DNA of 64,000 bases. Source: an uncultured SAR86 cluster bacterium. GTDB lineage: Bacteria > Pseudomonadota > Gammaproteobacteria > Magnimaribacterales > D2472. Shown one piece after another: positions 19,106-29,488 of the stretch (position 1 is its first letter; every line of letters starts with the position of its first letter). The notes beneath the pieces are model-generated. The model searched no databases, was not told the origin of the DNA, and worked only from the letters and a program-made list of their open reading frames with translations. The DNA lies in contig CACEHH010000005.1 in NCBI GenBank assembly GCA_902559345.1, forward strand, positions 1 through 64,000. Direction: 5' to 3'. The translations under genes were made by a program, and so were the position numbers.

Positions 19106-21389
19106 ATGAATAAATCATTTAAATATTTTTTTCTACTTTTTTCATCATTAATACATGCAGAATCTATAGTTATTGATGCCAATCTAGATGAAGCCGAATG
19201 GGAAAAAGCTTACATTATCAACGAATATTACGAAACTGTTCCGTATACCCTAAAGCCTGCTGAAGTTCAGACTGTAACAAAAATTATCTCTAATAAAGAA
19301 GGTATATATATAGGATTTACTAACTATCAGGACAATGATTCGATGTTGTCAAACAAGTCAATGAGAGATGAGAATACTAATAACGTAGAACAAAATGGGG
19401 TTGCAATAGACTTTGATGGAGATGGTTTAAAGGCTTATATGTTTATAGCTACTCTTGCCAATATCCAAAGAGATGGTATCAGGCGTTTAGGAGGATGGCC
19501 TGAGTTTGATTGGGATGGGGACTGGGAGGTTAAAACAAAAGAATATGATGGATATTGGGTATCGGAATTCTTAATTCCCTGGAATGTGGTTTTGATGAAA
19601 AATGTTGATGGTCTTGAAAGAAATATTAAAATCACAACATTCAGATATATTGCAAAGGACCAATCCTGGCTCAATGATACAAAGACAAGTGGATTTAGAA
19701 CAGATTTTTTATCTAATTTGAGAGATATCAAAGTTAATAATTTTACAAAAAGAAAGCTCAACTATTTTCCATATATATCAAAAACATATAATTCTGTTAC
19801 TGGTTTTAATGAAAATAAAGTTGGTGCAGAAGTCTTTTTAAATACTGGAACGGGTAAACAGATTAATCTAACTCTTAATCCTGACTTTGGACAGGCGGAA
19901 AGTGATGAGGTAATTGTGAATTTTTCTGCTCAAGAAACTTTCTATTCAGAAAAAAGAGCATTCTTTAACGAGAATCAATCTCTATTTGATCTATCTCATT
20001 ATGATAGATATAGAGTTATTAATACCAGAAGAATTGGCGCAGCCAGTTCTTATGATTGTCAGTTATCTGCCAATGAAGATAATTGTAATGATGCAAAGAA
20101 AAGTTATACGGATATAGATTTTGCTTTCAGATACACCCAAAAAAAATAATAACAGCGATGTTGGAATATTTGTTGCCCAAGAATCAGATGAGTCATTCAC
20201 CAAAGGAAGAAATTTTTATGCTCTAAGGTCAAAAAATAAAATTGGAACAAGGTCCATTGGTTATTTTCTTACGCATGTTGTAGATAATTTTACAAATGAA
20301 AAAGCTACTGTAAATGTAATTGATTTTACAAATGTTAAATCAAATAAATTAACTTTATATACAGATCTCCTCTCTTCAGAAAAAGAAGGCGTTTCCGGCT
20401 TTGGCTTAAGATCACAATTTGTTTATAAGCCAAGTCTGCTAAGCAGAAGGACTGGAAGCGTTTTATATTTTGAAGATAGTTTTAAGCTTAATGATTTTGG
20501 ATATCTTAAAAAGAATGATTGGTTTCATATAGGATTAGGTTCAGATATTACAAAAATTGATTTCGAAGAATCTAGCGCGATTAAAGAAAGAAAAATTGGT
20601 ATTGATTTTAACTATGATTCTGATACATCAGGAAACTCTAATCCTACTCAAATAAGACAAGAATATAATTATAAATATAAGGACACTTCTAGTTTTCAGG
20701 CCTCATGGGATCTTAAAACATCTGGGAAAGATACGACAATTACAAGAAAAAATATTGATTTCCCATTTGTGAAGAATAATAGAAGTTTTAGCTTCAACCT
20801 AGATTATGAATCACCAAGCTATGGCACTTGGGAGTATGACTGGAGGGTTGGTTATGAAACCGCCAATAAATATAAAACATGGAGTTCTGAGGGATATGAA
20901 AGGAGGTTTGCTAAAATTGCAGGCTCTTTATATCCTCTTGATGATTTTAAATTAGGCTGGCAATTTAGAGTTAGAGAAGAGGATGAATGGCTTAATTGGA
21001 TTGAAGGCAATCAGCTTGCTGCCTATGATTTAACTCAAAGGATTATTTCTATCAACGGAAACTGGTTCAAAGGATCAAAACATGAAATAAGACTAAAAAG
21101 TCAGTTTGTAGCATTGGAGGCAGAAAACCCTATTAGTCTTATCACTGATAAGGCGGGCTATCTATATAATCATAATTCAAATGTAAAACCTTTCACAGAC
21201 GGTATTACTTCTTTTCAAGTTAGGTATAAATATGAAATTGCGCCTCTGTCCTATATCTACCTAGTCTATACAAAAGGTGGAAGAGTTTATGATGATGAGA
21301 ATGAGAGGAATACATCAGATGTATTTAAAGATCCTTGGGAAGATCCTGATAATGAAATCTTTTCTTTAAAATTTCGCTTAAAGTACTAA
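19106..21389 (+). CDS. DUF5916-type outer membrane protein with N-terminal CBM9-like domain, split by an apparent 1-nt frameshift in an A8 run (20139-20146)
   Basis: Signal peptide, then IDANLDEAEWEKA, VAIDFDGDGLKAYMF, LNPDFGQAESDEVIVNFSAQETFYSEKRAFF; the next ORF continues as beta-barrel-like sequence (NNNSDVGIFVAQESDESF...). The two ORFs together make one protein. Confidence 0.8.
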
Positions 21390-21400
21390 TTCAAAATCTT

Positions 21401-22951
21401 TTACTTCAAGAAATCTAAATATGCTCTGTTATTACTCTCTTCTTTAAAGGGAGTTCCACATTTATCAAGATGTTTTGTTAGCAAAGATTTATTCTTATTT
21501 GGATCTTCGATACCAATTAAAATATTTCCATAGGCTGAGCCAATGTTTCTATAATGGAATAAGGAAATATTCCATTTTGTTCCAAAGTTTTTTAAGAAAC
21601 CTAATAGCGCTCCTGGCTTCTCAGGAAACTCTCCATTAAAAATTCTCTCATTATGCCCAGACTCATCAGGGCTTGTCATTCTTCCGCCAACCATATGTCT
21701 TAAATGATCATTAGAGATATCATTGTCAGTATAGTCATTAAATTTATATTTTAATTTTTTAAGCCTCTCTTTAAGTTTTAGAAAACTTTTCTCCGAAGAA
21801 GTTCTTATTCCAACAAGAACAAAGGCATCTCGTTTGCCAGATTTTCTATAATTAAACTCTGTCACAGACAATTTACCAAAAACCTTAGCAAGCTTTAAAA
21901 AACTTCCTGGCTCCTCAGGAATTTTTATGCTGAGAATCTTTTCTCTGTTTTCTCCAAGCTCAGATCTTTCAACAATAAATCCCAATTTCTGAAAATTAAC
22001 ATTTGCACCGGAGCTTAATGCAAGAAGATTCTTTTTTTGCATCCTTTTTGAATATAATTTTAAACCCGCAAGCGCAACTGCTCCAGATGGCTCAGATAGA
22101 ACTCTAGTATCTTCAAAAATATCTTTTACAGCTGCACAAACTTCATCAATATTTACGGTCATTACTTCATCAACGCACTCTTTTATAACATCAAGATTAT
22201 GTTTTCCAACTTGAGAAACGGCAACACCGTCTGCAAATAAGCCAACTCTTTTAAGTAAAACTCTTTTGTTTGATTTAAGCGCCTCTGTTAAACATGCTGA
22301 ATCATCGACTTCAACTCCTATGATTTTAATTTTTTTATTGTTTTGTCTTACCCAAGCAGATATGCCAGCTAATAACCCTCCTCCACCTACAGGTACAAAA
22401 ATTGCATCATAATTAATACCATCCTCTAATATTTCTTTGCCTATAGTGCCCTGTCCTGCAATCGTATAAGGATCATCAAATGGATGAACGAATGTATATT
22501 TATATTTTTTAGATATTTCGCCTGCCTTCACAAGCGCATCAGCAAGGTTCTCTCCATAAAGAGTAACTTTTGCACCAAGTCTTTTAACAGCATTTAACTT
22601 ATTCTCAGGAGCTGTTACAGGCATTACTATATTGCAACTTATATTTAATCTTTTACAAGCAAGTGCTACTCCTTGAGCATGATTTCCGGCTGATGCCGCA
22701 ATTATCCCAAATGATTTTTGCTTATCTGATAAGTTAACTATTTTGTTATAAGCTCCTCTATTTTTGAAAGAAAATATTGGCTGTAAATCTTCTCTTTTTA
22801 GATAAATATTGTTTTGTTCCTTTAAAGATAAATTAATAGCATGAGTTGTTGGCGAATCAATAGCCACATCATATACAGAAGCCTCTTCTATTAACTTAAG
22901 ATATTTTTTTGAATTCTTAAATTTACCAGTTTTTTTTATTTTTAGTCTCAA
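21401..22951 (-). CDS. ilvA: Threonine ammonia-lyase, biosynthetic
   Basis: FKNRGAYNKI PLP lysine motif, AASAGNHAQGVAL, PVGGGGLLAGI; two C-terminal ACT-like regions. Confidence 0.93.
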   Translation of the reverse strand: MRLKIKKTGKFKNSKKYLKLIEEASVYDVAIDSPTTHAINLSLKEQNNIYLKREDLQPIFSFKNRGAYNKIVNLSDKQKSFGIIAASAGNHAQGVALACKRLNISCNIVMPVTAPENKLNAVKRLGAKVTLYGENLADALVKAGEISKKYKYTFVHPFDDPYTIAGQGTIGKEILEDGINYDAIFVPVGGGGLLAGISAWVRQNNKKIKIIGVEVDDSACLTEALKSNKRVLLKRVGLFADGVAVSQVGKHNLDVIKECVDEVMTVNIDEVCAAVKDIFEDTRVLSEPSGAVALAGLKLYSKRMQKKNLLALSSGANVNFQKLGFIVERSELGENREKILSIKIPEEPGSFLKLAKVFGKLSVTEFNYRKSGKRDAFVLVGIRTSSEKSFLKLKERLKKLKYKFNDYTDNDISNDHLRHMVGGRMTSPDESGHNERIFNGEFPEKPGALLGFLKNFGTKWNISLFHYRNIGSAYGNILIGIEDPNKNKSLLTKHLDKCGTPFKEESNNRAYLDFLK

Positions 22952-22990
22952 TTTAAATCACGCGCTATGTTTTTCTAGTATTATAACTGT

Positions 22991-23629
22991 ATGAGCACTG
23001 CAAAGATAAGTGTTGCAAAAAAAGCAATAAATCATATTGAAAAAAATCTTTCAAAAAACACAATTTTAGGAATTGGAACTGGCTCTACTGTAAATTTTTT
23101 TATTGAAGAGCTTGCTAATTATAAGAATCTTTTTCTTGGAGCAGTATCAAGCTCAGAAGCATCATCAAATCTACTAAAAGATAAAGGTATTGAGGTTTTT
23201 AGTTTAAATGATGTTAATGGTCTTGAGTTTTATATCGATGGCGCTGATGAAGTTTCTCCTGAAAATTTTTTAATAAAAGGTGGTGGTGGTGCACATACAA
23301 GAGAAAAAATAGTTGCATCTGCATCTAAAGAATTTATTTGTATAGTTGATCAATCTAAGTTAGTCCAAAAACTTGGAGCCTTTCCCCTTCCAATAGAAGT
23401 AATACCTGAGAGTAGAAGCCTTGTAGCAAGAAAGATAGTTACTATGGGGGGAAATCCAATCTATCGCAACGGATTTATAACAGACCAAGGAAATCAGATA
23501 TTAGATGTGGAAGGGATCGATATTTCAGAACCAGAAAAACTTGAAGCAGCAATCAATAACATACCTGGTGTGGTGGATAATGGAATATTTGCTTTTAATA
23601 AGCCAGAAATAGTTTTAGTGTCTGATTAG
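22991..23629 (+). CDS. rpiA: Ribose-5-phosphate isomerase A
   Basis: [44 protein letters not shown]. Confidence 0.96.
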   Translation: MSTAKISVAKKAINHIEKNLSKNTILGIGTGSTVNFFIEELANYKNLFLGAVSSSEASSNLLKDKGIEVFSLNDVNGLEFYIDGADEVSPENFLIKGGGGAHTREKIVASASKEFICIVDQSKLVQKLGAFPLPIEVIPESRSLVARKIVTMGGNPIYRNGFITDQGNQILDVEGIDISEPEKLEAAINNIPGVVDNGIFAFNKPEIVLVSD

Positions 23630-23634
23630 TTTTA

Positions 23635-24159
23635 TTATAAGAGTTCTTCAATTTTTGTTATTAATTCAATAGAATCTGGTTTAACTTTGGAGCCATAAGT
23701 TTGAACAACAGAACCATCTCTTGAAATTAAGTATTTATTAAAATTCCATGATGGGCTGTAACCGCTTTGAGCAATGAGTTTCTTGTAAAAAGGATTAGCT
23801 TTTTTGCCTCTAACTTTTGATGTTGCAAACATTGGAAAATTAACTCCATATTCAGTAGAACAAAATTCAGCTACGTCTTCCTCATTAGAATATTCCTGCA
23901 TGAAATCTCTGGAAGGAATTCCAAAAACAACAAATCCTTTTTCTTTATAATTTTCATATAGCTCTTGCAATGATTCATATTGATATGTGTATCCACATCT
24001 ACTAGCCACGTTAACGACCAATATAACCTTATCTTGAAACTCGCATAAATTAATTGTTTCACTTGAGTCTAACAAACGCATTTCAGTATTTAATATATTA
24101 GAACAACTATAGCTATATGATGACAATAATAAAAATAAGGTCAGTAATGATTTATTCAT
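23635..24159 (-). CDS. Glutathione peroxidase family protein
   Basis: VILVVNVASRCGYTYQYESLQELYENYKEKGFVVFGIP; WNFNKYLISRDG; Cys active site. Confidence 0.9.
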   Translation of the reverse strand: MNKSLLTLFLLLSSYSYSCSNILNTEMRLLDSSETINLCEFQDKVILVVNVASRCGYTYQYESLQELYENYKEKGFVVFGIPSRDFMQEYSNEEDVAEFCSTEYGVNFPMFATSKVRGKKANPFYKKLIAQSGYSPSWNFNKYLISRDGSVVQTYGSKVKPDSIELITKIEELL

Positions 24160-24173
24160 AATATATATAATAC

Positions 24174-24260
24174 CTAACTAATAGGTGTTATTGCTGATAA
24201 AGATGATACAAAAATTGTAATTAAAAAAATTATCTCAATATTATCTCTAAATTTATCCAT
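24174..24260 (-). CDS. Candidate 28-aa membrane microprotein (not in ORF track)
   Basis: ATG at 24260 to TAG at 24174: MDKFRDNIEIIFLITIFVSSLSAITPIS; charged N-terminus then hydrophobic helix; AAGG about 6 nt upstream of ATG. Confidence 0.4.
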   Translation of the reverse strand: MDKFRDNIEIIFLITIFVSSLSAITPIS

Positions 24261-24276
24261 AAAAAACCTTTTTAAA

Positions 24277-24349
24277 AAGAGATGGAGGGACTAAGCCCTC
24301 CACAATTCCAGAGTGTCAGCAAACTAATAGGGGAGAGGAGTGCTGACAT
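24277..24349 (-). ncRNA. Candidate structured small RNA or leader with two hairpins
   Basis: Minus strand: TGTCAGCA-N19-TGCTGACA (8-bp perfect stem, 24314-24348), then GGAGGG-CTTAGT-CCCTCC (24284-24301) followed by ATCTCTTTTT. Confidence 0.5.
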
Positions 24350-24354
24350 CTATT

Positions 24355-24382
24355 ATTATATCTATTTATAATTAATTATCAA
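24355..24382 (-). promoter_or_regulatory. Sigma70-like promoter for the candidate small RNA/microprotein
   Basis: Minus strand TTGATA-N16-TATAAT; predicted start about 24348, at the first hairpin. Confidence 0.5.
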
Positions 24383-24452
24383 CAATATTTATAAAATAAA
24401 ATGGTTTTTTTTATGTATAATGCTTTTTTTACATTAAATTTGGAGAAATACT

Positions 24453-26606
24453 TTGAAAGGAACAGTTATATATGATGTTAGGGATGAAGTAGCAATACTT
24501 ACAGTAGACAATCCACCAGTTAACCCCCTCAGCGATGGTGTCAGAACAGGACTTTATGAGTCTTTGATTAAAGCCGAAGAAGATTCTACAGTTAAGGGTA
24601 TAGTTTTAACAGGTAATGGAAGAGCTTTCATTGCAGGAGCGGATATATCTGAATTTGGAGGAAATGTTGAAGGAGTAAGTTTAAATGAAGTATTTAGCAA
24701 ATTAGAGAACTGCTCAAAGCCTGTTGTTGCTGCAATAAATGGTATTGCATTGGGTGGTGGCCTGGAGACTGCGCTTTGTTGTAATTATAGAATAGCTGAT
24801 AAAAACGCATTTGTTGGTCTTCCAGAGGTCAATTTAGGATTATTACCAGGAGGTGGTGGAACTCAAAGGCTACCTAGACTAACTGGGCCAAGTGAAGCTC
24901 TTAAAATGATGTTATCAGGGTCTCATGTGCCTGCCAAAAAAGCCTTAAATATGGGAATTGTTGACAAAATATCAGAGAATGTCGTCGAAGAATCTATTGA
25001 TTTTGTTAAGGAAGTGGCTGAAAACACAGAAAATCATCCAAAGGTTAGAGATAACAATGAAAAAATGATAGAAGCACGAGGTAATGATAATATTTTATTA
25101 GAAGCTCAAGCAATGGCTGCAAAAGGAAGAAAAGGACAATTTGCACCTGGTCAGATTATTAAATGTGTTGAAGCAGCAATAAATTTGGATGATTTTGATG
25201 AAGGTTTAAAAAAAGAGGGTGAATATTTCTTAGAATGTCTCCTTCACCCGCAAAGAGAGGCAATGATTCATATATTTTTTGGTGAGAGAGCAGCATCAAA
25301 AATCTCTGATGTACCAAAAGATACTAATGTGAAAGATATTAAGAAAGCAGGAATTATTGGATCTGGAACAATGGGTGGTGGAATAGCTATGTGTTTTGCT
25401 AACGCTGGCATTCCAGTTCATATTATTGATCAAGATGAAGATAACTTAAACAGAGGTATGTCGGTTATAGAAAAAAATTATGACTTTATGGTTGGGAGGG
25501 GGAAATTATCTGAAGAACAGAAGGATACTGTTTTTGGTTTGGTTTCTTCAAGTTTAGATTATAAGGATGTTTCTGATTGTGATATTGTCATAGAAGCTGT
25601 ATACGAAAACTTAGAACTTAAACATGAGATATTTAAATCTTTGGATGAACATGTTAAGGAAGGGGCTATCCTAGCAAGTAATACATCCGGTTTAGATATA
25701 GACTCCATAGCATCAGTTACTAAAAGACCTGAAATGGTAGTAGGTACTCACTTTTTTAGTCCTGCAAATATAATGCGTCTACTAGAAGTGGTAAGAGGTG
25801 AAAAGACATCTGATGAAACTTTAGCAACAATAATGTCTATAGGAAAGAGACTTAAGAAGGCTGCTGTTGTGTCATTAAATGCTCCTGGCTTTATAGGCAA
25901 CAGAATGCTATTTGGCTATACAGCCCAAGCAAATATGTTGCTTTTAGAAGGTGCCCTTCCCCATCAAATTGATGGAGCACTCGAATCATTTGGACTTAAT
26001 ATGGGTCCTTTTAGAATGATGGATCTTGTGGGATTAGATTTAGGCTGGAGAGCAAGAAAATTAAGCGGAAAAGAATCACCACTTCATGCAAAGATAGGTG
26101 ATGAATTATGTGAGCAAAATAGATTTGGTCAAAAAAATAGCGCTGGATATTACAATTATTCAGAAGGATCTAGAGCGCCTAATCCAGCACCAGAAAATGA
26201 AGAAACCTATGAAAAAATATCAAATGAAAATGGTTTTACAAGAAGAGAGATTTCAGATGAGGAAATTGTTGATAGATGTATATTAGCCCTTATTAATGAA
26301 GGTGCTGATATTTTATCTGAAGGTGTTGCTCAAAGAGCAGCTGATATAGATGTGGTTTATATAAATGGTTATGGATTTCCCATATGGAGAGGTGGCCCAA
26401 TGCACCATGCAAACTCGATGGGGCTAGAAGTGGTTATTGAAAAATTAGAAAAATATAGAGAGCTTACTGGTAATGATGTCTATAAACCTAGTGACATGCT
26501 TATAAAATTAGCAGAAAACGGTCAAAAATTAGGAGAAGCTCCTGCAAAAGACGATAGAAAAGAAAAGCTAGGCTTTGAAATGTCTTCTGTTGCTAATAAT
26601 TTTTAG
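24453..26606 (+). CDS. Bifunctional enoyl-CoA hydratase / 3-hydroxyacyl-CoA dehydrogenase (FadJ/FadB-like)
   Basis: N-terminal crotonase (AFIAGADISEFGG, GLPEVNLGLLPGGGGTQRL), then GIIGSGTMGGGIAMCFANAGIPVHIID, FFSPANIMRLLEVV. TTG start. Confidence 0.9.
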   Translation: MKGTVIYDVRDEVAILTVDNPPVNPLSDGVRTGLYESLIKAEEDSTVKGIVLTGNGRAFIAGADISEFGGNVEGVSLNEVFSKLENCSKPVVAAINGIALGGGLETALCCNYRIADKNAFVGLPEVNLGLLPGGGGTQRLPRLTGPSEALKMMLSGSHVPAKKALNMGIVDKISENVVEESIDFVKEVAENTENHPKVRDNNEKMIEARGNDNILLEAQAMAAKGRKGQFAPGQIIKCVEAAINLDDFDEGLKKEGEYFLECLLHPQREAMIHIFFGERAASKISDVPKDTNVKDIKKAGIIGSGTMGGGIAMCFANAGIPVHIIDQDEDNLNRGMSVIEKNYDFMVGRGKLSEEQKDTVFGLVSSSLDYKDVSDCDIVIEAVYENLELKHEIFKSLDEHVKEGAILASNTSGLDIDSIASVTKRPEMVVGTHFFSPANIMRLLEVVRGEKTSDETLATIMSIGKRLKKAAVVSLNAPGFIGNRMLFGYTAQANMLLLEGALPHQIDGALESFGLNMGPFRMMDLVGLDLGWRARKLSGKESPLHAKIGDELCEQNRFGQKNSAGYYNYSEGSRAPNPAPENEETYEKISNENGFTRREISDEEIVDRCILALINEGADILSEGVAQRAADIDVVYINGYGFPIWRGGPMHHANSMGLEVVIEKLEKYRELTGNDVYKPSDMLIKLAENGQKLGEAPAKDDRKEKLGFEMSSVANNF

Positions 26607-26625
26607 ACATTTTATAAATATAATA

Positions 26626-27192
26626 TTAGGCCCTAATGTAGACTTTTGTCCCTAATTGGACTTGGTTATATAACAGTATTACATCATCATTAAACATTCT
26701 TATGCATCCATGTGATGCTTTTTGGCCAATTAAGCCCTCTTCATGTGTTCCGTGAATATAAATATATCTATTATAAGAATCTACCCCAATACCTTTATTT
26801 ACGCCCTCCTCTTCACCATCTAACCATATTATCCTGGATGTTACCAAATCATCTTCTGTATCGAGGTTGTTTTTTATTATTGATGCGATCCTTTTTGTGT
26901 CAATTCTTGAGATAAAGATAGTATTTAACGGTGTTCCATCACCAATCATATCTTTGATGGAATGCATTCCAAGTGGTGTTTTAAAGGAATTCTCTGTATT
27001 ACCTTCTCCATATTTAGATGATGAAATTGGAAAACTGCTTATAATTTTTTCATTTTCAAGCAAATAAAGCCTTTGTTCTGAGATATCAATTAATATATTT
27101 GTTTCAATTTGAATATTATTAGCCACAATAATCGAGTTAAAATTAAAAAGTAACAAACATAATATTATCTTTTTTAAATCAATTTTTTCCAT
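26626..27192 (-). CDS. L,D-transpeptidase family protein
   Basis: IYIHGTHEEGLIGQKASHGCIRMFNDDV, the catalytic HGx(n)SHGCIR motif. Confidence 0.92.
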   Translation of the reverse strand: MEKIDLKKIILCLLLFNFNSIIVANNIQIETNILIDISEQRLYLLENEKIISSFPISSSKYGEGNTENSFKTPLGMHSIKDMIGDGTPLNTIFISRIDTKRIASIIKNNLDTEDDLVTSRIIWLDGEEEGVNKGIGVDSYNRYIYIHGTHEEGLIGQKASHGCIRMFNDDVILLYNQVQLGTKVYIRA

Positions 27193-28634
27193 ATGTAGCG
27201 TAATAAAGTTATAAATATAATTATAAACGAAATAATATATGATAATAAATAGCCGTAAATATTGTAAAAACTACTTTTATCAATGAGTTTGACTTCACCT
27301 TCAAGTATTCCAGAAATTCCTTTATCTAATTTAGAGACAATTGTCCCATTATTATCAATTATTGCTGAAATTCCATCATTTGTTGATCTTATGGTCCATT
27401 TATTATTTTCAATAGATCTAATTCTTGTAATACTTAAATGGTGATAAGGTCCAATTGAGTTTCCAAACCATGTATCATTTGAAATATTTATCATTAATAA
27501 AGAACTTTTGTTCATTTTTCTTATTGAATTTCCAAATGCAATATCAAAGCATATAGGTGCAGCAATATTTATATTTTCAAGTATTCTAATATTTTTTTGA
27601 TTTGTTGGGCCATGAGATACATTTGACATTGGTAAATCAAAAAAATCTATAACTCCCCTTAAACTAGATATGAATGGTATATATTCACCAAATGGTACTA
27701 GATGCATTTTTTTATAGGAATCTTTGTATTTAAAACTATAAATACTGTTATATGTTGAATTATTCTCAATATCCCAGGCACCCATTATTAATTTATCTTT
27801 ATTCGGAACTTTATTTATAAATCTATTAAAATTATTACTTTTAATATAATAGGGCAGCTCAGCTTCTGGAATAACAACTATTTCTGATTCATCTGATACA
27901 GATTCTAACAATCTAATTAAATTATCTTCAATTGTTTTGTAATAATTATCTTTGTACTTTAAGAAAGGATCGGAAGATGGTTGAATGATTGATATTTTTA
28001 CTCCTTTATCTATTTCAATTACCTGTTTATGATTTGGTATTACAGATATTAGTATTAGAAGAATAGGAATAAGTAACTTTCTTTTTTTATGATAAGAAAT
28101 TACAAGGTACAAACATAAAATATATATTATGAAAGAGGCAGAGGTTACACCAAATAAAGGATATATATTTTGAGTAAGGGTATCTAAATAGATATTACCA
28201 GGAATTAACCATGGAACACCATTAAGTAAAAAGTACCTTGTAAATTCACTCACTATTAAAATGCTTGATACAAACAAAATTAGATGTAAGTCTTTATTAA
28301 TTTGAATCTTATTTAAAATAGTTCTTATGATAATAAGAGGGTATGTAAATACTATTGTAAGAATAATCACTAATAATATATATATAAAAAAAGATAAAGC
28401 TATAGAGGTCTCTCCATAATAGTAAACACTTACTATTATCCATGACATTCCCAATCCCCAATGTCCAATTCCCCATGAAATTATCTTTATAAATCTTGAT
28501 ACCTCCTCATACAAAATTAAATAAATGAGATATGAATAAGAAATAAATATTAGTATCTTGATAGAGAAGGGTGCAAAAGAAAATATCCCAACTATTCCAA
28601 AGATAAATGGAACTAATAGACTCTTTATATTCAT
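27174..28634 (-). CDS. lnt: Apolipoprotein N-acyltransferase
   Basis: Multi-TM N-terminus then nitrilase-like domain: VVIPEAELPYYI, LVPFGEYIP, PICFDIAFGN, NISNDTWFGNSIGPYHHL. Confidence 0.92.
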   Translation of the reverse strand: MNIKSLLVPFIFGIVGIFSFAPFSIKILIFISYSYLIYLILYEEVSRFIKIISWGIGHWGLGMSWIIVSVYYYGETSIALSFFIYILLVIILTIVFTYPLIIIRTILNKIQINKDLHLILFVSSILIVSEFTRYFLLNGVPWLIPGNIYLDTLTQNIYPLFGVTSASFIIYILCLYLVISYHKKRKLLIPILLILISVIPNHKQVIEIDKGVKISIIQPSSDPFLKYKDNYYKTIEDNLIRLLESVSDESEIVVIPEAELPYYIKSNNFNRFINKVPNKDKLIMGAWDIENNSTYNSIYSFKYKDSYKKMHLVPFGEYIPFISSLRGVIDFFDLPMSNVSHGPTNQKNIRILENINIAAPICFDIAFGNSIRKMNKSSLLMINISNDTWFGNSIGPYHHLSITRIRSIENNKWTIRSTNDGISAIIDNNGTIVSKLDKGISGILEGEVKLIDKSSFYNIYGYLLSYIISFIIIFITLLRYIWKKLI

Positions 28635-29488
28635 GGATTCTTGGTTACTTTGAATTTTTTAATTCTTCTACTGTCCGTATCAAGAACCTTGATTGAAACA
28701 TTGCTTATCTTGATCTTATCTCCTATTTTTGGAAGAACTCCAAATTTTGATATAAATAGCCCTCCTAAAGTTTCAGCATCGATTGATAAGGGGTCTATCT
28801 CAAGCCCAAAGAAACTTATAAATTCTTCTAGTTCTATCTTTGAATCAACGCTAAAAGTGTTTTTTGATAGTTCTATAATTTCATCAAGTTCGACATCATG
28901 CTCATCTTCAATCTCCCCAACGAGCTCTTCGAGAATGTCTTCAATAGTAATTAATCCACAAATTGCTCCATATTCATCCATTACAACAGCTAGATGTGAT
29001 CTGTCTTCCTTAAATTCTTCTAAAAGAGAGTCAATTTTCTTAGTTTCTGGAACAACATTTAGGTCTCTGAGCATTCCAGTGATATCAAATTCTATACTGC
29101 CCTTAAATAATTTAGGCAAAATATCTTTTGCTAATAGTATCCCTACTACTTCATTTCGCTCATTACCTAGTACAGGGTATCTAGAATGACCAGAGTCTAT
29201 AATTTTCTTAATAATTTCATTGGTATCTTCATCTATATTTATCGTGACCATATCAATTTTGGGTACCATTATCTCTTTAGCAGTGATATCTCCAAGCTTG
29301 ATAGCTTTGCTTGCTATTGATTCAGCTTCTTTATCTATTACTTTCTGATCAACAGCATCCTTTAGAAAATCTGTAACCTCTGATACAGATTGAGTTTTGA
29401 TAAAGAATGGGTTTCTGAAGTATTTTTTTATTTTTCCAATAAATCCCGATGGGGGCTGGCTTTCTTCGTTATTTTGTTTTTCACTCAT
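28631..29488 (-). CDS. corC: CBS/CorC_HlyC domain protein (YbeX/CorC)
   Basis: DITAKEIMVPKIDMVTI, GHSRYPVLGNERNEVVGILLAKD, VVMDEYGAICGLITIEDILEELVGEIEDE; operon with lnt and ybeY. Confidence 0.92.
   Translation of the reverse strand: MSEKQNNEESQPPSGFIGKIKKYFRNPFFIKTQSVSEVTDFLKDAVDQKVIDKEAESIASKAIKLGDITAKEIMVPKIDMVTINIDEDTNEIIKKIIDSGHSRYPVLGNERNEVVGILLAKDILPKLFKGSIEFDITGMLRDLNVVPETKKIDSLLEEFKEDRSHLAVVMDEYGAICGLITIEDILEELVGEIEDEHDVELDEIIELSKNTFSVDSKIELEEFISFFGLEIDPLSIDAETLGGLFISKFGVLPKIGDKIKISNVSIKVLDTDSRRIKKFKVTKNP

Noticed and set aside
24277-24349. Glutamine (glnA/downstream-peptide) or mini-ykkC riboswitch before the microprotein
   Set aside because: Lacks the GGACGGAAGUAGG-type core and the ACGR hairpin loops of those families.
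28641-29189. 182-aa plus-strand ORF antisense to corC
   Set aside because: Ser-rich low-complexity translation mirroring corC codons; corC on the opposite strand is clearly the real gene.
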